Shown piece after piece: positions 1 to 10,454 of a stretch of 64,000 nt of DNA. The translations under genes were made by a program, and so were the position numbers. Source of the stretch: Isoperla grammatica (Eukaryota; Arthropoda; Insecta; Plecoptera; Perlodidae); assembly GCA_945910005.1 (NCBI GenBank), contig OX246739.1, positions 73,171,523 through 73,235,522 of the forward strand, read 5' to 3'. Every line of letters starts with the position of its first letter. The stretch's first letter is position 1. Under the pieces are notes generated by a model. That model was not told the DNA's origin. It did not search any database and saw only the letters and a list, made by a program, of their open reading frames with translations.

Positions 1-2080
1 GCTGACTCGTCAAGTTGATCTCTGCGGTTGTCCGGTTGCCTATCGGTTTCTCCAAGATCTGGATCATGTTGCAGAGAGCTGGGTCTCCACGCTGTAACAT
101 TAATACTTGATCCAGTATCGTCAGGGTTAGGAGCACTTCTAATGAGTCGGCGACAATCTCGCTCATCGTATCGGTCGGTTCTTCGACTGGCGCTCGACTC
201 AGAGCATCGACATGTTTCATCTTATCACCCGGGCGATGGCGTATTGCAAAGTCATATTCCTGGATGACATCATATGCTCGGGCAATCACAGGGTTGACGG
301 TTTATTGTTCGTTGAGATAGACGATAGCCAAACAGTCGGTCACGATTGTGAAATGTATACCGATTAGAAATGATCGAAGCCTTTGAACGGTCCAGACAAT
401 CGCCATCAGTTCTAGTCGACTAGAGTGATAGAATTGTTCGGCAGCGTTTGTGCGTTTGCTGACGCAGTACACCAAATGCAGCTGTCCATCGTCACCCTCT
501 TGCAGTAGCATCCCTGCTAGACCGTGACTACTGGCATCGGTGTGGACTTCGGTTCGTGCCCGCGGGTTGTACAGTGCAAGTGTGGGGTGTTCGGTTAGCG
601 AGTTCTTCAAACGATCGAATGAAGTTTGCTGTTCCGTTGACCAGACGAAGGGTTCGTTGGCTTTTGTGAGTCTCGTGAGTGGCTCAGCTATCGAAGCGTA
701 GTGACTCACAAAGCGTCGGAAGAATCCTGTCAGGCCGAGGAAACGCCTAATCTCGTGTTGGTTTAACGGTTCTGGGAATTGTTTGATAGCATCCATTTTT
801 CGACCCCCGGGTTGTACTTCACCTTTTGAAACAGTAAATCCGAGGTAATCGATTTGCGATTTACCGAACTCACACTTCGACAATTTCAGCGTGAGTTTAG
901 CTGCAGCTATTGCTTGAAACACTGCCTCCAGTCTCACAAGCATAACGCTCCAGTTACTTGATGGTATTAGGAGGTCGTCTAGGTAACACATGGCGACGGT
1001 ATTTCGCAGAGGTCCCAGTGCTTTGTTCATGAGTCTCTGGAACTCGGCGGGTCCATTAGTTAACCCGAAGATTAATCGCTCGAACCTTCCAGTTTCGTCC
1101 GGTGTAACGAAAGCCGTCTTGTCCTTAGCATCTTCCGATAACGGTATTTGAAAATACCCGTGGGCCAGATCGAGGACGGTGAACAATGTAGCCCCGGATA
1201 GGTTTTCCAGTTGGTCATCAATATTCGGTAATGGAAAGTGGTCACGTACCGTCTGTTGGTTTAACTTCCGGTAGTCCACAACCATCCTCTCTTCGCCGGT
1301 CTTTTTCTTTACGAGCAGAACTGGGCTCGCGTAGGGTGATCGCGTCTCCGTGACGATGCCGTGGTCCTTGAGCTCCTTCACTATCTCGCCGATCTTTTGA
1401 CGCTCGGTCGCATTCGTCTTGTAAGGTCGACTCGTGACAGGTTTGCTCCCCTCCTTCTCACGTATCGACATCTCGATCAGGTCTGTGCAGCCAAGCTCCG
1501 ATAGTGACAGCGCAAAACAGTGGCGGTATTTATTGACCAACTCGAGGAGTTGCAATTTCTGTTCTTCGGTAACATTTTCACCGGTGAGCAGATCGTCCAA
1601 TGAGATGGGTCGGGTCGCGACCTCCGGTTTCGGTTTTGAGAACTCAACTGACGTCCCTCGCGCGATGCGGTCTCCCGATTTCAGTTGTTGTTCATTTGGT
1701 GACTCATTTATGATTGGTAGGACCGTGGTTCCGTTAATGAACTGGACAAGATTCCCTTTCTCACGGTCGCCCCCAACCATATACAAATTGTCACTTCTTG
1801 TGGTATTTGCACGCACTTGAACAAAGTTGATTGACTGTTTCGGTAAGGTTACGTTGTCTTTGACTGTGACGTCGATCATATTGCCAGAACTGTCTGTACG
1901 GTATGTGGTCAGTTCGCTTATCAGATTCGATGCACTGCTGGTGATTACAAAGCGGTCGTTACACTTAGCGAAGTTTACTTGTAGAAGTTCAGTCCACGTT
2001 CTACCAATCAAGATCTCCACAGATTGTGCATGGTCCGGAACGATCAACACGCAGACGCCCTCGGTTACCACCGTGTCGAT
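1..2080 (-). pseudogene. pol: Pol: protease C-terminus, reverse transcriptase, RNase H
   Basis: The frame is open leftwards from the TAA at 2081-2083 to the window edge except for one TAA at 302-304. Motifs in order: a hydrophobic retropepsin C-terminal motif (ILIGRTW) about 20-25 codons in; the RT entry segment with YASPVLLVKKK and MVVDYRKLN; LDLAHGYFQIPL with a catalytic Asp; the YLDD catalytic box; FLGLTGFFRRFV; and an RNase H domain with HTDASSHGLAG, LELMAIVW and IVTDC. Beyond the stop the same frame continues with the usual post-RNase H segment (RPGDKMKHVDALSR), so the stop is a point lesion inside the gene and not its end. The only start-like codon near the beginning is GTG at 2071; expression would need the upstream Gag frame. 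Integrase would follow outside the window. Confidence 0.9.
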
Positions 2081-3439
2081 TTAAATTTTTGTTAGCGATT
2101 TCCCAATCGCAGTGGTTTCCAGATTACCAAAGCCGGTAAGAATGCTGTTGGCCTTCGATGGTGTAAGGCCACACTTTATTGCTGCACTGGCTTGCATAAT
2201 GCAACTGGAGCTGCCGGGATCGATCATCGCACGTACCACTACATCGTTCACAAGTGCAGTCCGCATGTACTTGAGTGGACTAACACCTTCTTCACTCTTC
2301 ACCAATGACACATTGTTCTTGCCTGCATTGTTGGCTGTAGGGCAGTATTTTTGGGTGTGTCCCTCGTTCCTGCAGATCACACAGAAACGTGGACGTTGAG
2401 GATCTGGACAGTCACGAGACACATGACCCTGGCGGTAACAATTATAGCATTGCGGTTCAACACTATTGACTGGGTTTCGGTGGGCAGTATTTCTAGCACC
2501 AGGCGGCACATACGCAGGGACACCTTGTTGCTGCGGTGGATTGCCGGTTGCAATGGGTGCAACGTTCGGTTTACTACGCGGCGCTGGAGTCGGTTGATGC
2601 CTTGTAGCTGACGGAGGTTGAGTCGGCTTAGTAGTCTCCTTCCTCTTCGCTGCAGCACGGTCGGCTCTTTCGGTATCAATTTCTTCCAAGTCGGCAATGT
2701 CTCGGAGCATGTCCTCTTCTGTCTCGTGCTGGCAAATCGAAAGCGAGGTGCTAAGCGAGCGCGATAACATGCCAATTATCACCTGCTTCTTTATGTCTCT
2801 GAATTCGAGGTTCAGGGCCTTACACAGACGCACCTTTTGGTGGAAGTAAACATGTATGCTCTCCCCAGGTTGCTGTTCTCGAGCTTTCATCCGCTGCCAG
2901 CGTTCGGGTAGACTCACTCTTCCAATAAATGCTGCTCGGAAGGCTTGCGCGAACAGTTCCCAGTTGGTGAGCGTTTCATAACGGTTAAGAAACCACTCAC
3001 GTGCAGCTCCGGTAAGGTGTGAGCGTGCAGTCTCCAACTTAACACTGTCTGGCCAGTGGTACAGTGCTCTCGTGGCTTCGAGCGACCGTAACCACTCCCC
3101 TGCCGGAGAATGACTCTCACCGTCGAATGATGAAATTGCCGTTGACAGATCGGGCATACGGCAGACATTGTTATTGCTCGCGACGTTCATGTTCGACATC
3201 ACGGTTGCGAAGGTGGCATCACGGCGACGGTTTTCCTCAAACATCATTTGCATAATCGCGGTCATTGACGGTGTATCATTTGATGAACGCGCTGAACTAA
3301 ACGAATCATTCCGTTCACGGGATCTTCGCCTACTAGGCTCAGGTCTAGGTGATGATGTGGTCTGTTGTCTACTGCGCATACCAACACTCAGGCTTGGCCT
3401 ACCTGCTCCAACACCTCTGCCTCGTGGACGTGCCGGCAT
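2081..3439 (-). CDS. gag: Gag nucleocapsid with N-terminal part of retropepsin
   Basis: A 452-residue frame starts at ATG 3439. The N-terminus is Arg/Ser/Gly-rich. The middle (about residues 100-260) has the helical, tryptophan-containing character of Ty3/Gypsy Gag capsid (GEWLRSLEATR, AREWFLNRY). A basic, Pro/Gln-rich linker leads to two CCHC zinc knuckles, CYNCYRQGHVSRDC and CVICRNEGHTQKYC, which in this family bind genomic RNA. The last ~60 residues contain AMIDPGSSSCIM, resembling the retropepsin active-site loop (D-S/T-G) with Pro in the middle position. The frame ends at a TAA inside the protease domain and continues in the same frame into Pol, so the stop is either a lesion or a read-through site. 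Gag itself appears intact. Confidence 0.85.
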   Translation of the reverse strand: MPARPRGRGVGAGRPSLSVGMRSRQQTTSSPRPEPSRRRSRERNDSFSSARSSNDTPSMTAIMQMMFEENRRRDATFATVMSNMNVASNNNVCRMPDLSTAISSFDGESHSPAGEWLRSLEATRALYHWPDSVKLETARSHLTGAAREWFLNRYETLTNWELFAQAFRAAFIGRVSLPERWQRMKAREQQPGESIHVYFHQKVRLCKALNLEFRDIKKQVIIGMLSRSLSTSLSICQHETEEDMLRDIADLEEIDTERADRAAAKRKETTKPTQPPSATRHQPTPAPRSKPNVAPIATGNPPQQQGVPAYVPPGARNTAHRNPVNSVEPQCYNCYRQGHVSRDCPDPQRPRFCVICRNEGHTQKYCPTANNAGKNNVSLVKSEEGVSPLKYMRTALVNDVVVRAMIDPGSSSCIMQASAAIKCGLTPSKANSILTGFGNLETTAIGKSLTKI

Positions 3440-3597
3440 GATATAATCGAACCTCTCCAGGTTTTACATAAGTGTCACAATGAATTTGTTAAACGGTGTG
3501 AAAACGTACCGGTAGCCTACTGTTAGGTCTAGGCGTAAATAGAAGCACAATCGGTACCACGGTCCACAAGGTAAATAATAATGGTTAATAAAAATAA

Positions 3598-3726
3598 ACA
3601 CGGCACAGCACGGTCAGCTGTCACAAGATAAATGTCACAAGATAGGTTAAACGGTAATATAACACAGCACGGTCAGCCGTCGCAAAATAAATGTCACAAG
3701 ATAAATGTCACAAGATAAATGGTTTC
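3598..3726. repeat. Two ~60-bp imperfect tandem units with ATGTCACAAGATAA sub-repeats
   Basis: The phrase ACAGCACGGTCAGC followed by copies of AATGTCACAAGAT occurs twice (about 3600-3655 and 3660-3725), the second copy having one extra sub-repeat. Such arrays are common in the untranslated leader or LTR of Gypsy elements. Confidence 0.7.
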
Positions 3727-3855
3727 AAGATCGTAAACACTACAACAATAACACGATAATACAATTTAATGTTCAAGTTCACGACCTTGAGGAACTGTCA
3801 CTTTGCGTTTGTTTCGGCGAACGGTAAACAAGAAACGATCGGTCGGTAAAAGCGT

Positions 3856-3965
3856 TCGGAGTGGTTCGGAGCGGATGATGATGCGCGCGATGAACGCACC
3901 CTCACTCGGAGCGGATCGGCGTGGATGACGATGTCAATGAACGCACCCTCGCTCGGAGCGGATCA
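3856..3965. repeat. ~45-bp tandem repeat (TCGGAGCGGAT...AACGCACCCTC)
   Basis: Two full copies and one partial copy begin TCGGAGCGGAT; the full ones end in GAACGCACCCTC. They lie in the leader/LTR-like region of the Gypsy element. Confidence 0.7.
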
Positions 3966-4816
3966 GAGCGGTTGATGAGTGCAAGAAACGGTACCCTCAA
4001 TGACGAAAACAAGAACGATGATTGCAGGTTATGTTGTCCGGTGAATTACGCAACTTCGATTTTCAATCTTTATGATGAGCACATGATCATATCCCACTTC
4101 TGAAGTGTAGACTCCTTCGCTAATACCTTAAGGGACCGGTTCGGTGATGTCCACGATGTCTAAAGGCGTAGCTAGGTCTCGTGGCGATGTCGATGTTCCT
4201 CCGTTTTAAGGGTTGCAAAACGTGTCAGGACGAGGAAATTATACGAGGATGAAAATAACGGTGAAATGCGGTAGACGGTGTACTTTGAACTAAATGACTG
4301 GTTTAATAATGAAAAAGAGAGTTAAAATGATACTTGATATAAGTAGATGATATAAAACGTTAATAAAACGGGAGCGACTCAATCACCGGTGTGTGACCGA
4401 GTCGCGACGACGAAGAAGTGTGTCTTCCGGTGGGGTTGCAATTTAGGGGTAGTTTCCGTACCGTGGTACTAGGGCACCGCCGTCTAAATACATGTGAATG
4501 TGATACTGTATGATAGCAGGCTATGACTATAACACATTTTACGACTGCAATGCTGCCAAGAAAACATATCTATGATTGTGAATTAGTTACAGCTTACACG
4601 AACAATGCATTCACAGAATATTATCGATTTAGGTATAAATAGTTCACAAAATTATACTCCTAGCTATGCATCATAGCCAGAGGTGCTAAACTGTTTAAGA
4701 AAAAACTTCCTTACAAATTTTAAATCAGAGTCTCGCGAAAGTTAAACGTTTATTATTTAGGCTCAAAGCAATCAGGCATTCATTTAAGTTAGCTTGTTCA
4801 AATGTTTTCTATTTAT

Positions 4817-4836
4817 AATGAATGAATGAATGAATG

Positions 4837-4879
<43 letters not shown>

Positions 4880-4880
4880 A
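4817..4880. repeat. (AATG)n then (ATTG)n microsatellite
   Basis: About six AATG units run directly into about ten ATTG units. The LINE at 5853-10675 ends in the same AATC/ATTG motif, so this may be the tail of another, lost LINE copy. Confidence 0.85.
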
Positions 4881-5207
4881 AAATTTGGCCAATCACCGCC
4901 TTGCATTCGCCTACTGTGACGACAAAATGCATGCGTTAAACTTATCACGGCCATTCAGAATCGCACTGCTGGTGTTAGTGCTAGTTTGTGCGGTTGGTTT
5001 CATCGTTAGTGCTAGATTTTAAAAGATACGCAACATTGAAAACGATAAGCGTCCAACTTAATGCTGGCAGCAAACAGTCACAAATGATTCGCCAGGAGAG
5101 TATGGAAACATGGGCATCTCAACACTGGCACTCGATCTATTAATTGCACCATGTAATTAATGGCAGCTCTCACTCACACCCTTGATGTTGCTCGCCTCGT
5201 GAGAGCG

Positions 5208-5371
5208 CAAACCACGCACACTTCACGCAGCCTAGTTTAGGACATGTCCCTGTCTCTCTGTCTGATGATGCAAGCGGGAATAACTCTGCACAAACCACGC
5301 ACACTTCACGCAGCCTAGTTTAGGACATGTCCCATGTCTGTCTGGCTGATGATGCAAGCGGGAGTAACTCT
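5208..5371. repeat. 83-bp tandem duplication
   Basis: The segment starting CAAACCACGCACACTTCACG at 5208 is repeated from 5291 with few differences, including GGACATGTCCC and GATGATGCAAGCGGGA. It appears to be a simple two-copy duplication. Confidence 0.85.
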
Positions 5372-5645
5372 ACTCAGATCAGCTCACTGACAAATAGTTG
5401 AATGCTAAATCGCGTCATCATTTATTACGAAACAGATCTCACGAAAGAGATGCTCTTTATTCTGGCTGACATTTTGACTTCTTTGGATCAACAGGTTTTG
5501 ATGTTCTTAAGATTGAAATGAAGAGGATGGATATTGACAGGCTGTGATACTGGAGACAATTTTGTCTCACTTTCTCTAAAGTGAAAAAAAGAGCAGCTAA
5601 CTGTAAATTCTCTATAGTTTTATACCTAGTGAAATATCGTCAGTG

Positions 5646-5760
5646 GGCTACGAGAGAAGCAGCTCAACGCTAACACGTGACTCTCATTTGGGAGGTCCCG
5701 GGTTTGAGTCTTGTCATCAACAATCATGACAAGATATTTGTTCTCAGTCTTGAAGCGATG
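5646..5760 (+). repeat. Possible degenerate tRNA-derived SINE head
   Basis: A B-box-like GGGTTTGAGTC near 5700 lies about 50 bp after an A-box-like segment (GGGCTACGAGAGAAGCAGC). The spacing fits a decayed tRNA-related Pol III promoter. No second copy of the downstream body was recognised in the window. Confidence 0.35.
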
Positions 5761-5852
5761 CTGGTATTGAGTCTTTTCAAGCACACCCACACATGTCAGT
5801 CGTTTTGAAGTATGGCCGCTGTGGAGTGGCCGTGGTCGGAGGGAGCGAGAGA

Positions 5853-6266
5853 TTGATTGATTGATTAAGGTCTTTTTTATTTATGGCGGGATTAAGGCCA
5901 GTGAGGCCTTATCTTCCATCAAACCATGCTATATAGTTATAAAAATACAAGAAACAAAATTCATAATGAAGAATACAAAAATTAAATACAAAATACAAAA
6001 TACATAATACAAAATACACAATACAAAATACAAAATACAAGATGTAAGATACACAATTCATGTCCAATTGTTATGATTTCAAATAAAATAATTTTAAAAA
6101 CAAAAAAGAATTAAATTTCACGAAAAAATCACGAAATAGGGAATTATTTATATTTTATATATTATTTTAAACTCATTCATTCATTGCATTCATACATTAA
6201 TTTTAAAAATAAATAAATAACAAAAGAAAGAAAGAAAGAAACAATGGGATTCAGTTTCCAAACACA
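5853..6266 (-). other. LINE 3' UTR and tail
   Basis: Reading on the minus strand, the stop of ORF2 is followed by A/T-rich DNA, a degenerate TTTTGTATTTTGTA-type array (about 5950-6050), then a small hairpin-like AAGGCCTCACTGGCCTT, ATAAATAAAAAAG and (AATC)3. The segment around CACTGGCCTTAAT also occurs at the 3' end of the 5S-derived SINE copies at 32.3, 36.8 and 41.3 kb. Confidence 0.8.
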
Positions 6267-7990
6267 TTAACTCAATTTAGCGTTTGTACGAATTGAACTG
6301 TCACGGCTGCTGCCATCGTCTTCATTATTTATTTGATTTAGATAGTACGACGTAGTGGCACTCTTAAAGGCGAAGAAGTGGTTTTGGTACACGTCTCTTA
6401 TGTCGGTCGGGAGAGCATTCCAAGTTCGAATAGCGTGAATAGTAAAAGATTGTCCAAGAAGACTTGTTCTGTGGACAGGAAATGTAAGTTGTGTACCAGA
6501 TCGAGACCTTGTATTAAAATTATGATTTGAGTGAAGAAACTGAAAGTTAGAAGCGAGGTAGGAGGGTGAAGATGTTGAAAGTAGTCGGTGAACAAGACAG
6601 ACGGAGTGAAGATTGCGACGGTCCTTTAGGCGAGACCAACCGAGTTTTTTATAACCTGGAGTTATGTGATCAGATTTTCGTATTCCCAAAATAAATCTGA
6701 CACACGAATTTTGAGCCCTTTGGAGGCGAATAGAGAGGTCTTCACTTAAGTCATTATATACAACGTCGCAGTAGTCGAAGTGAGGTATGATGAGGGATTG
6801 TACTAGCATTGTCTTAAGTTTAGTCGGGAGGAAGTTTTTAAGTCTGTTTAAAGAATGTAACGCAGCATACGTCTTTTGACACACGTGTTTTACGTGTTCT
6901 GTCCAGGTCAGGTCTTGCGTCATTAAGAGTCCTAAGTTTCTAACGTGGTGTTGAAAAGGTATTGTGTTGCCATTTAAAGATACACTGTCGACATCTGGTA
7001 GGTTTAGTTTTGCTAGCAGTTTGTGGTAACCTAAAATAATTGTTTGTGATTTATCGGGGTTTATGTGCAAGCAATTTTTATTTGCCCACACGGCTAATGA
7101 TTGCAAGTCTTTATTTATCATTTTAATTGCTTGGTTAATTAGTAGAGGGGAGACATGTAGGTAAATTTGGAGGTCGTCGGCATATAAGTGATGGTGGCAG
7201 TAAGTGAGTGATTTTGAGATGTCATTAATGTAGAGTGAGAATAATAACGGTCCTAACACGCTTCCTTGTGGCACACCAGTCGTCACTGGAAGCCATGTTG
7301 ATTGATTGCCGCCTGAAATTACGCTTTGTTGTCTACCGCGGAGATACGAACTCATCCACAGAAGAGTGGAGGGAGAGAAATTGATGGATTTAAGTTTGCT
7401 CATGAGTATGTCTATGTCAACGGAGTCGAAAGCTTTGCTAAAGTCAAGTAGCGTTAGTACAGTAAGTTGTCTGTGGTCCATTTGATTACGAATGTCGTCA
7501 GTTACTTTAATAAGAGCTGTGCAGGTGCTGTGATTCGATCTGAACCCGGATTGAAACTCGTCTAAAATATTATTTGCCCTAAGAAAATCTGAGATTTGAG
7601 TATGTACGATAAATTCTAAAGCTTTGGAGAGAGCGGGCAAAATGCTAATTGGTCGGTAATCATTGGGTGTGGAGGCGTTTGTTTTTTTGGGTAGTGGACG
7701 GACTAAGGATTGCTTCCAAATGTTAGGGTAGGAGTTATGTGTTAAAGAGAAGTTGAAAAGATATGTTATTGGTTCAATTAAGATGGGAGAGAGATTAATC
7801 ATAAGCTGGACGAGTTTTATTGGGATAAGGTCAACTCCTTGTGCATTTGATTTTATTCTTTTTATGGCATGCAAGGCTAGTTTTGGAGTGACATGTTTAA
7901 AGTGGAATTGATCATGGGGGGACTGGGTGGAATTGTTTAGAATATCGTTAATATGTGCATTCTTTAAAGTAGGGTCAATGTTATTGGTAT
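6267..7990 (-). pseudogene. LINE ORF2, reverse transcriptase part (frameshifted)
   Basis: The frame runs from about 7990 to the stop at 6267; its first ATG is 7874. RT motifs are complete: RPISILPALSKALE, FQSGFRSNHST, LLDFSKAFDSVD (catalytic Asp), GVPQGSVLGPLLF, YADDLQIY (catalytic YADD), HINPDKSQ, and the C-terminal LINE region with FDYCDVVYND and TWNALPTDIRD. Reading upstream of the ATG, this frame continues sensibly (NNIDPTLKNAHIND) until it meets the end of the endonuclease frame. Endonuclease and RT are therefore one ORF2 broken by a single small indel and not two genes. The RT would copy LINE RNA at nicked chromosomal targets. Confidence 0.9.
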
Positions 7991-9349
7991 AGTAGTAAAG
8001 TGGGTATTGATAGTTTCGAGAGGTACTTCCAGGGGAGCTTCCTCTTCCTTATTTTTACCAATTCCCATATGTGAGAGACTTTGCCACATTTTTTTAATAG
8101 GAGTTTTAGGGTCAATTAAGCTATATGTGTGTCTCTTCTTTTCGGTCCTAATTGTTTGGTTAGTCTTGTTTCGTAAGAGTCTGTACGTTTCTTTGTTGTC
8201 GTTAGTAGGGTTGGTCCTGTGTCTATTGTATGCTGCGTCTCGTCTAGCCATTAGGTCTCGTATTTCGGCGGTGAGCCAGGGTGAGGGAGGTTTACTTACT
8301 CTAACTACTTTAAGTGGAGCGTGCTTGTCGTAGAGCGCTAACAACAAAGAGTTGAATGCGGATACCTTATCGTCGATAGTAGGTGCAGTTACAATATTAT
8401 TCCAGGGCAAATTTATAGAGTCTAATTTAAATTGTTCAGTATTAATGTTTTTCAAAGCACGCCGAGAAATTAATTTCGGTTTATGCTTTGGCGCACGTAT
8501 TGAATATTGTAGATACAATAAATCGTGTGCCGAGATACCTGGAACCGATAACTGGCCGTGATTGAGTACTTTGTCTCGGTTAGATGTCATCATAAGGTCG
8601 ATCCAGGTATGTGACGTAGAAGTATGATGCGTAGGTTCTAGGGGAAGTACAGCTAAGTTGCAGGATTCGAAAATGGTTTTTAATTGTTTTGTATCGGTGT
8701 GGCTGACTGATTGTAGATTGGTGTTGAAATCACCCATTACAATAATATGTTCGTAGTGTGGAATAAAATTTAATAAAGCCGCTTCGAATTCAGCGAGGAA
8801 GCCAATTTTGGGGGGACGATACACGACTGAAATAAGTACTGGTTTATTTGTTAATTTGATTTCGAAAATAATGTATTCAGGTTTAGCGCTGTATGCACTT
8901 GGAGACTGACTCAATACTTTACATTTAACATCGTCGCGGATGTAGGCACAGACACCGCCGCCACGACGTTTGGTGCGATCGTTCCTTATGAGTCGATATC
9001 CGTCTAATTTTACTAAGCTAGAATTGAGGGATGGTTTTAGCCATGACTCGCTTATAAGAATAACATCCACTTTATTTTCGTTGACAATAGCCTGTAGCTC
9101 GAGGCAGTGGGCCATTAGCGAGGAGGCGTTTAGGTGGACGACCTGGAGCGACCTTGGATGTCCCGCCAACCGTTTTGACAAAATATCTCCAGCTGATGGG
9201 TGACTGGTTGGTGACAAGGGGGGTGAGAGGGGTGGAGCATTTACTGTGTCGGGGAATGTCATGAGCGTGTTTGTGAAGCTAGAAGTGTTGGGAGGGGGTG
9301 AAGAGATACTTGGAATGCTCAGTGTAGCCAACTTTGGTTTACGTGCCAT
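7964..9349 (-). pseudogene. LINE ORF2, APE-type endonuclease part
   Basis: Begins at ATG 9349 with a Ser/Pro-rich leader of ~60 residues. The endonuclease/exonuclease/phosphatase fold follows: VVHLNASSL (Asn), ISESWL (catalytic Glu), RGGGVCAYIRDD, VVYRPP, MGDFNTN (Asp/Asn), TWIDLMM and ISAHDLLY (Asp-His pair). A basic linker with RDLMARRDAAYNRHR then leads toward RT. The frame ends at 7964 shortly after diverging from the RT frame. In this family the endonuclease nicks target DNA to prime reverse transcription. All expected catalytic positions look present, so the frameshift may be the main defect of ORF2. Confidence 0.9.
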
Positions 9350-9638
9350 TTTTAAAACGTACGTGTGGCGCTAAATAATGATGACGATCCCAACAGCAAT
9401 GACAACCCCTCCAAAACAATGTTTCTACTAATAATGTACTGAATGATAAATCAATGTGTTTGGTAAACTCACCGATTTCAATCTTGTCTTCTTTCTTCAT
9501 GTTTTTTAAGATCACACACATACACACATACACACTAAACAAAGTGACATAATTCCTAAGATAATTATTAAAACTAAAACTGAAAGTATGTGTACACATA
9601 ATTAAAACGACGGATTAGTTCGTGTTTCTGTCCGGGGT

Positions 9639-10454
9639 TTAGGTGGTGAACACCGTGCGTAGTCGTTGTATATCCCGCTCACGAGTGACGTACGCCCTCG
9701 TATTGTCTGGACACAGGACTATGATACGACCGTCCTGGGTCCAGACACTGCGGTTACCGGCAATCTCTTTAGCGGTGTTGTAAAGCTTCGCCCGCACCTG
9801 TGTAAGAGACTCGGTGAGCAGTAGACCCTTCTTCGCCAGTCTACGTTTCACCGACCAAACGTGGTCTCTTGCGAGGTAACGGGTGAACTTGATGATGATG
9901 GGTCTGGGGCGTCCCGACGCCACGGCCTGTGCGGCGGTGCGCCTCGGCGGCCCCAGTCGATGGCAGCGGTCGATGTCCTCCTCGTGAAGGTTCACGTTGA
10001 GGCTCTCATGTGCGAACTGGAGGACAGCGTCGACGACGTTCTCGTTAGGGCGTTCTGGGATGCCGTGCACAAGAAGGCAGTTCCGCCTGCTGTACTGCTC
10101 GGCGGCGTCGATTTGGTCGGCGTGTTCCTCGGACGTCGCTGTGAGGCGGGCGATGTCGGCTCTCACCGCCTCCAGCTCCTGGGCGACGCCGGCCTTCACC
10201 GCCGCGATCTGGCTGGTCAACAACGCCTGCATGTCGCGGATAGCCTCGGTGGACGGGGCGGCGTCCTGGGGGTGGACACGGGTGACGTCGGTCTCCCTGG
10301 CCGCCATTTCACTCAGCTGCGTTGACAGGTTTTTCTCCAGCGCTTCCAGCCTTGTGTTTACAGAGCTTTCCAGACTGCAGCAGAACGCCGCCACCTCCTT
10401 TACGGTCTTGGGGAAGTTTTCCGTCTTAGGGTTGGTATTGCTCGAGCCGGCCAT
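9639..10454 (-). CDS. LINE ORF1 RNA-binding chaperone-like protein
   Basis: This 271-residue frame from ATG 10454 is intact. Residues ~30-125 are rich in heptad-like Leu/Ala/Glu (LEALEKNLSTQLSEMAARE), consistent with a coiled coil. NCLLVHGIPE at ~residue 130 starts an RRM-like domain, followed by DIDRCHRLG, a basic segment, RPIIIKFTRYLARDHVW and a C-terminal region (KKGLLLTESLTQVRAKLYN). This coiled coil/RRM/C-terminal order is that of L1-like 'transposase 22' ORF1 proteins, also found in CR1/L2-like LINEs, which package LINE RNA as trimers. It is GC-rich compared with ORF2. The family match is by pattern and not by alignment. Confidence 0.85.
   Translation of the reverse strand: MAGSSNTNPKTENFPKTVKEVAAFCCSLESSVNTRLEALEKNLSTQLSEMAARETDVTRVHPQDAAPSTEAIRDMQALLTSQIAAVKAGVAQELEAVRADIARLTATSEEHADQIDAAEQYSRRNCLLVHGIPERPNENVVDAVLQFAHESLNVNLHEEDIDRCHRLGPPRRTAAQAVASGRPRPIIIKFTRYLARDHVWSVKRRLAKKGLLLTESLTQVRAKLYNTAKEIAGNRSVWTQDGRIIVLCPDNTRAYVTRERDIQRLRTVFTT

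Larger units (their letters stand above)
1..4500 (-). mobile_element. Ty3/Gypsy-type LTR retrotransposon, 5' portion
   Basis: Reading leftwards on the minus strand, the order is leader or LTR-like DNA (about 4500-3440), Gag with two CCHC knuckles, a retropepsin-like segment, reverse transcriptase and RNase H. This order and the RT motifs indicate a Ty3/Gypsy (Metaviridae) element. The element runs off the left edge, so integrase and the 3' LTR are not visible. Gag and Pol share one frame, broken by TAA at 2081-2083 and 302-304, so this copy is probably decayed. I could not delimit the 5' LTR or a primer-binding site; the upper limit of 4500 is approximate. Confidence 0.85.
3440..4500 (-). other. 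Leader/5' LTR-like region of the Gypsy element
   Basis: This non-coding stretch lies directly upstream of gag, where the 5' LTR and primer-binding site should be. It holds two blocks of imperfect internal repeats (3598-3726 and 3856-3965) and no credible ORF. No second LTR is in the window for comparison, so the boundaries are inferred. Confidence 0.4.
4501..5645. other. Non-coding spacer with tetranucleotide and 83-bp duplications
   Basis: I find no gene here. The stretch contains an (AATG)n/(ATTG)n microsatellite at 4817-4880, which read on the minus strand resembles a LINE tail, and an 83-bp tandem duplication at 5208-5371. Confidence 0.6.

Noticed and set aside
1434..2399. Plus-strand ORFs of 85-128 residues
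   Set aside because: They are antisense shadows of gag and pol.
9339..9599. 86-residue minus-strand ORF between LINE ORF1 and ORF2
   Set aside because: Low-complexity, no family pattern; lies in the inter-ORF spacer.
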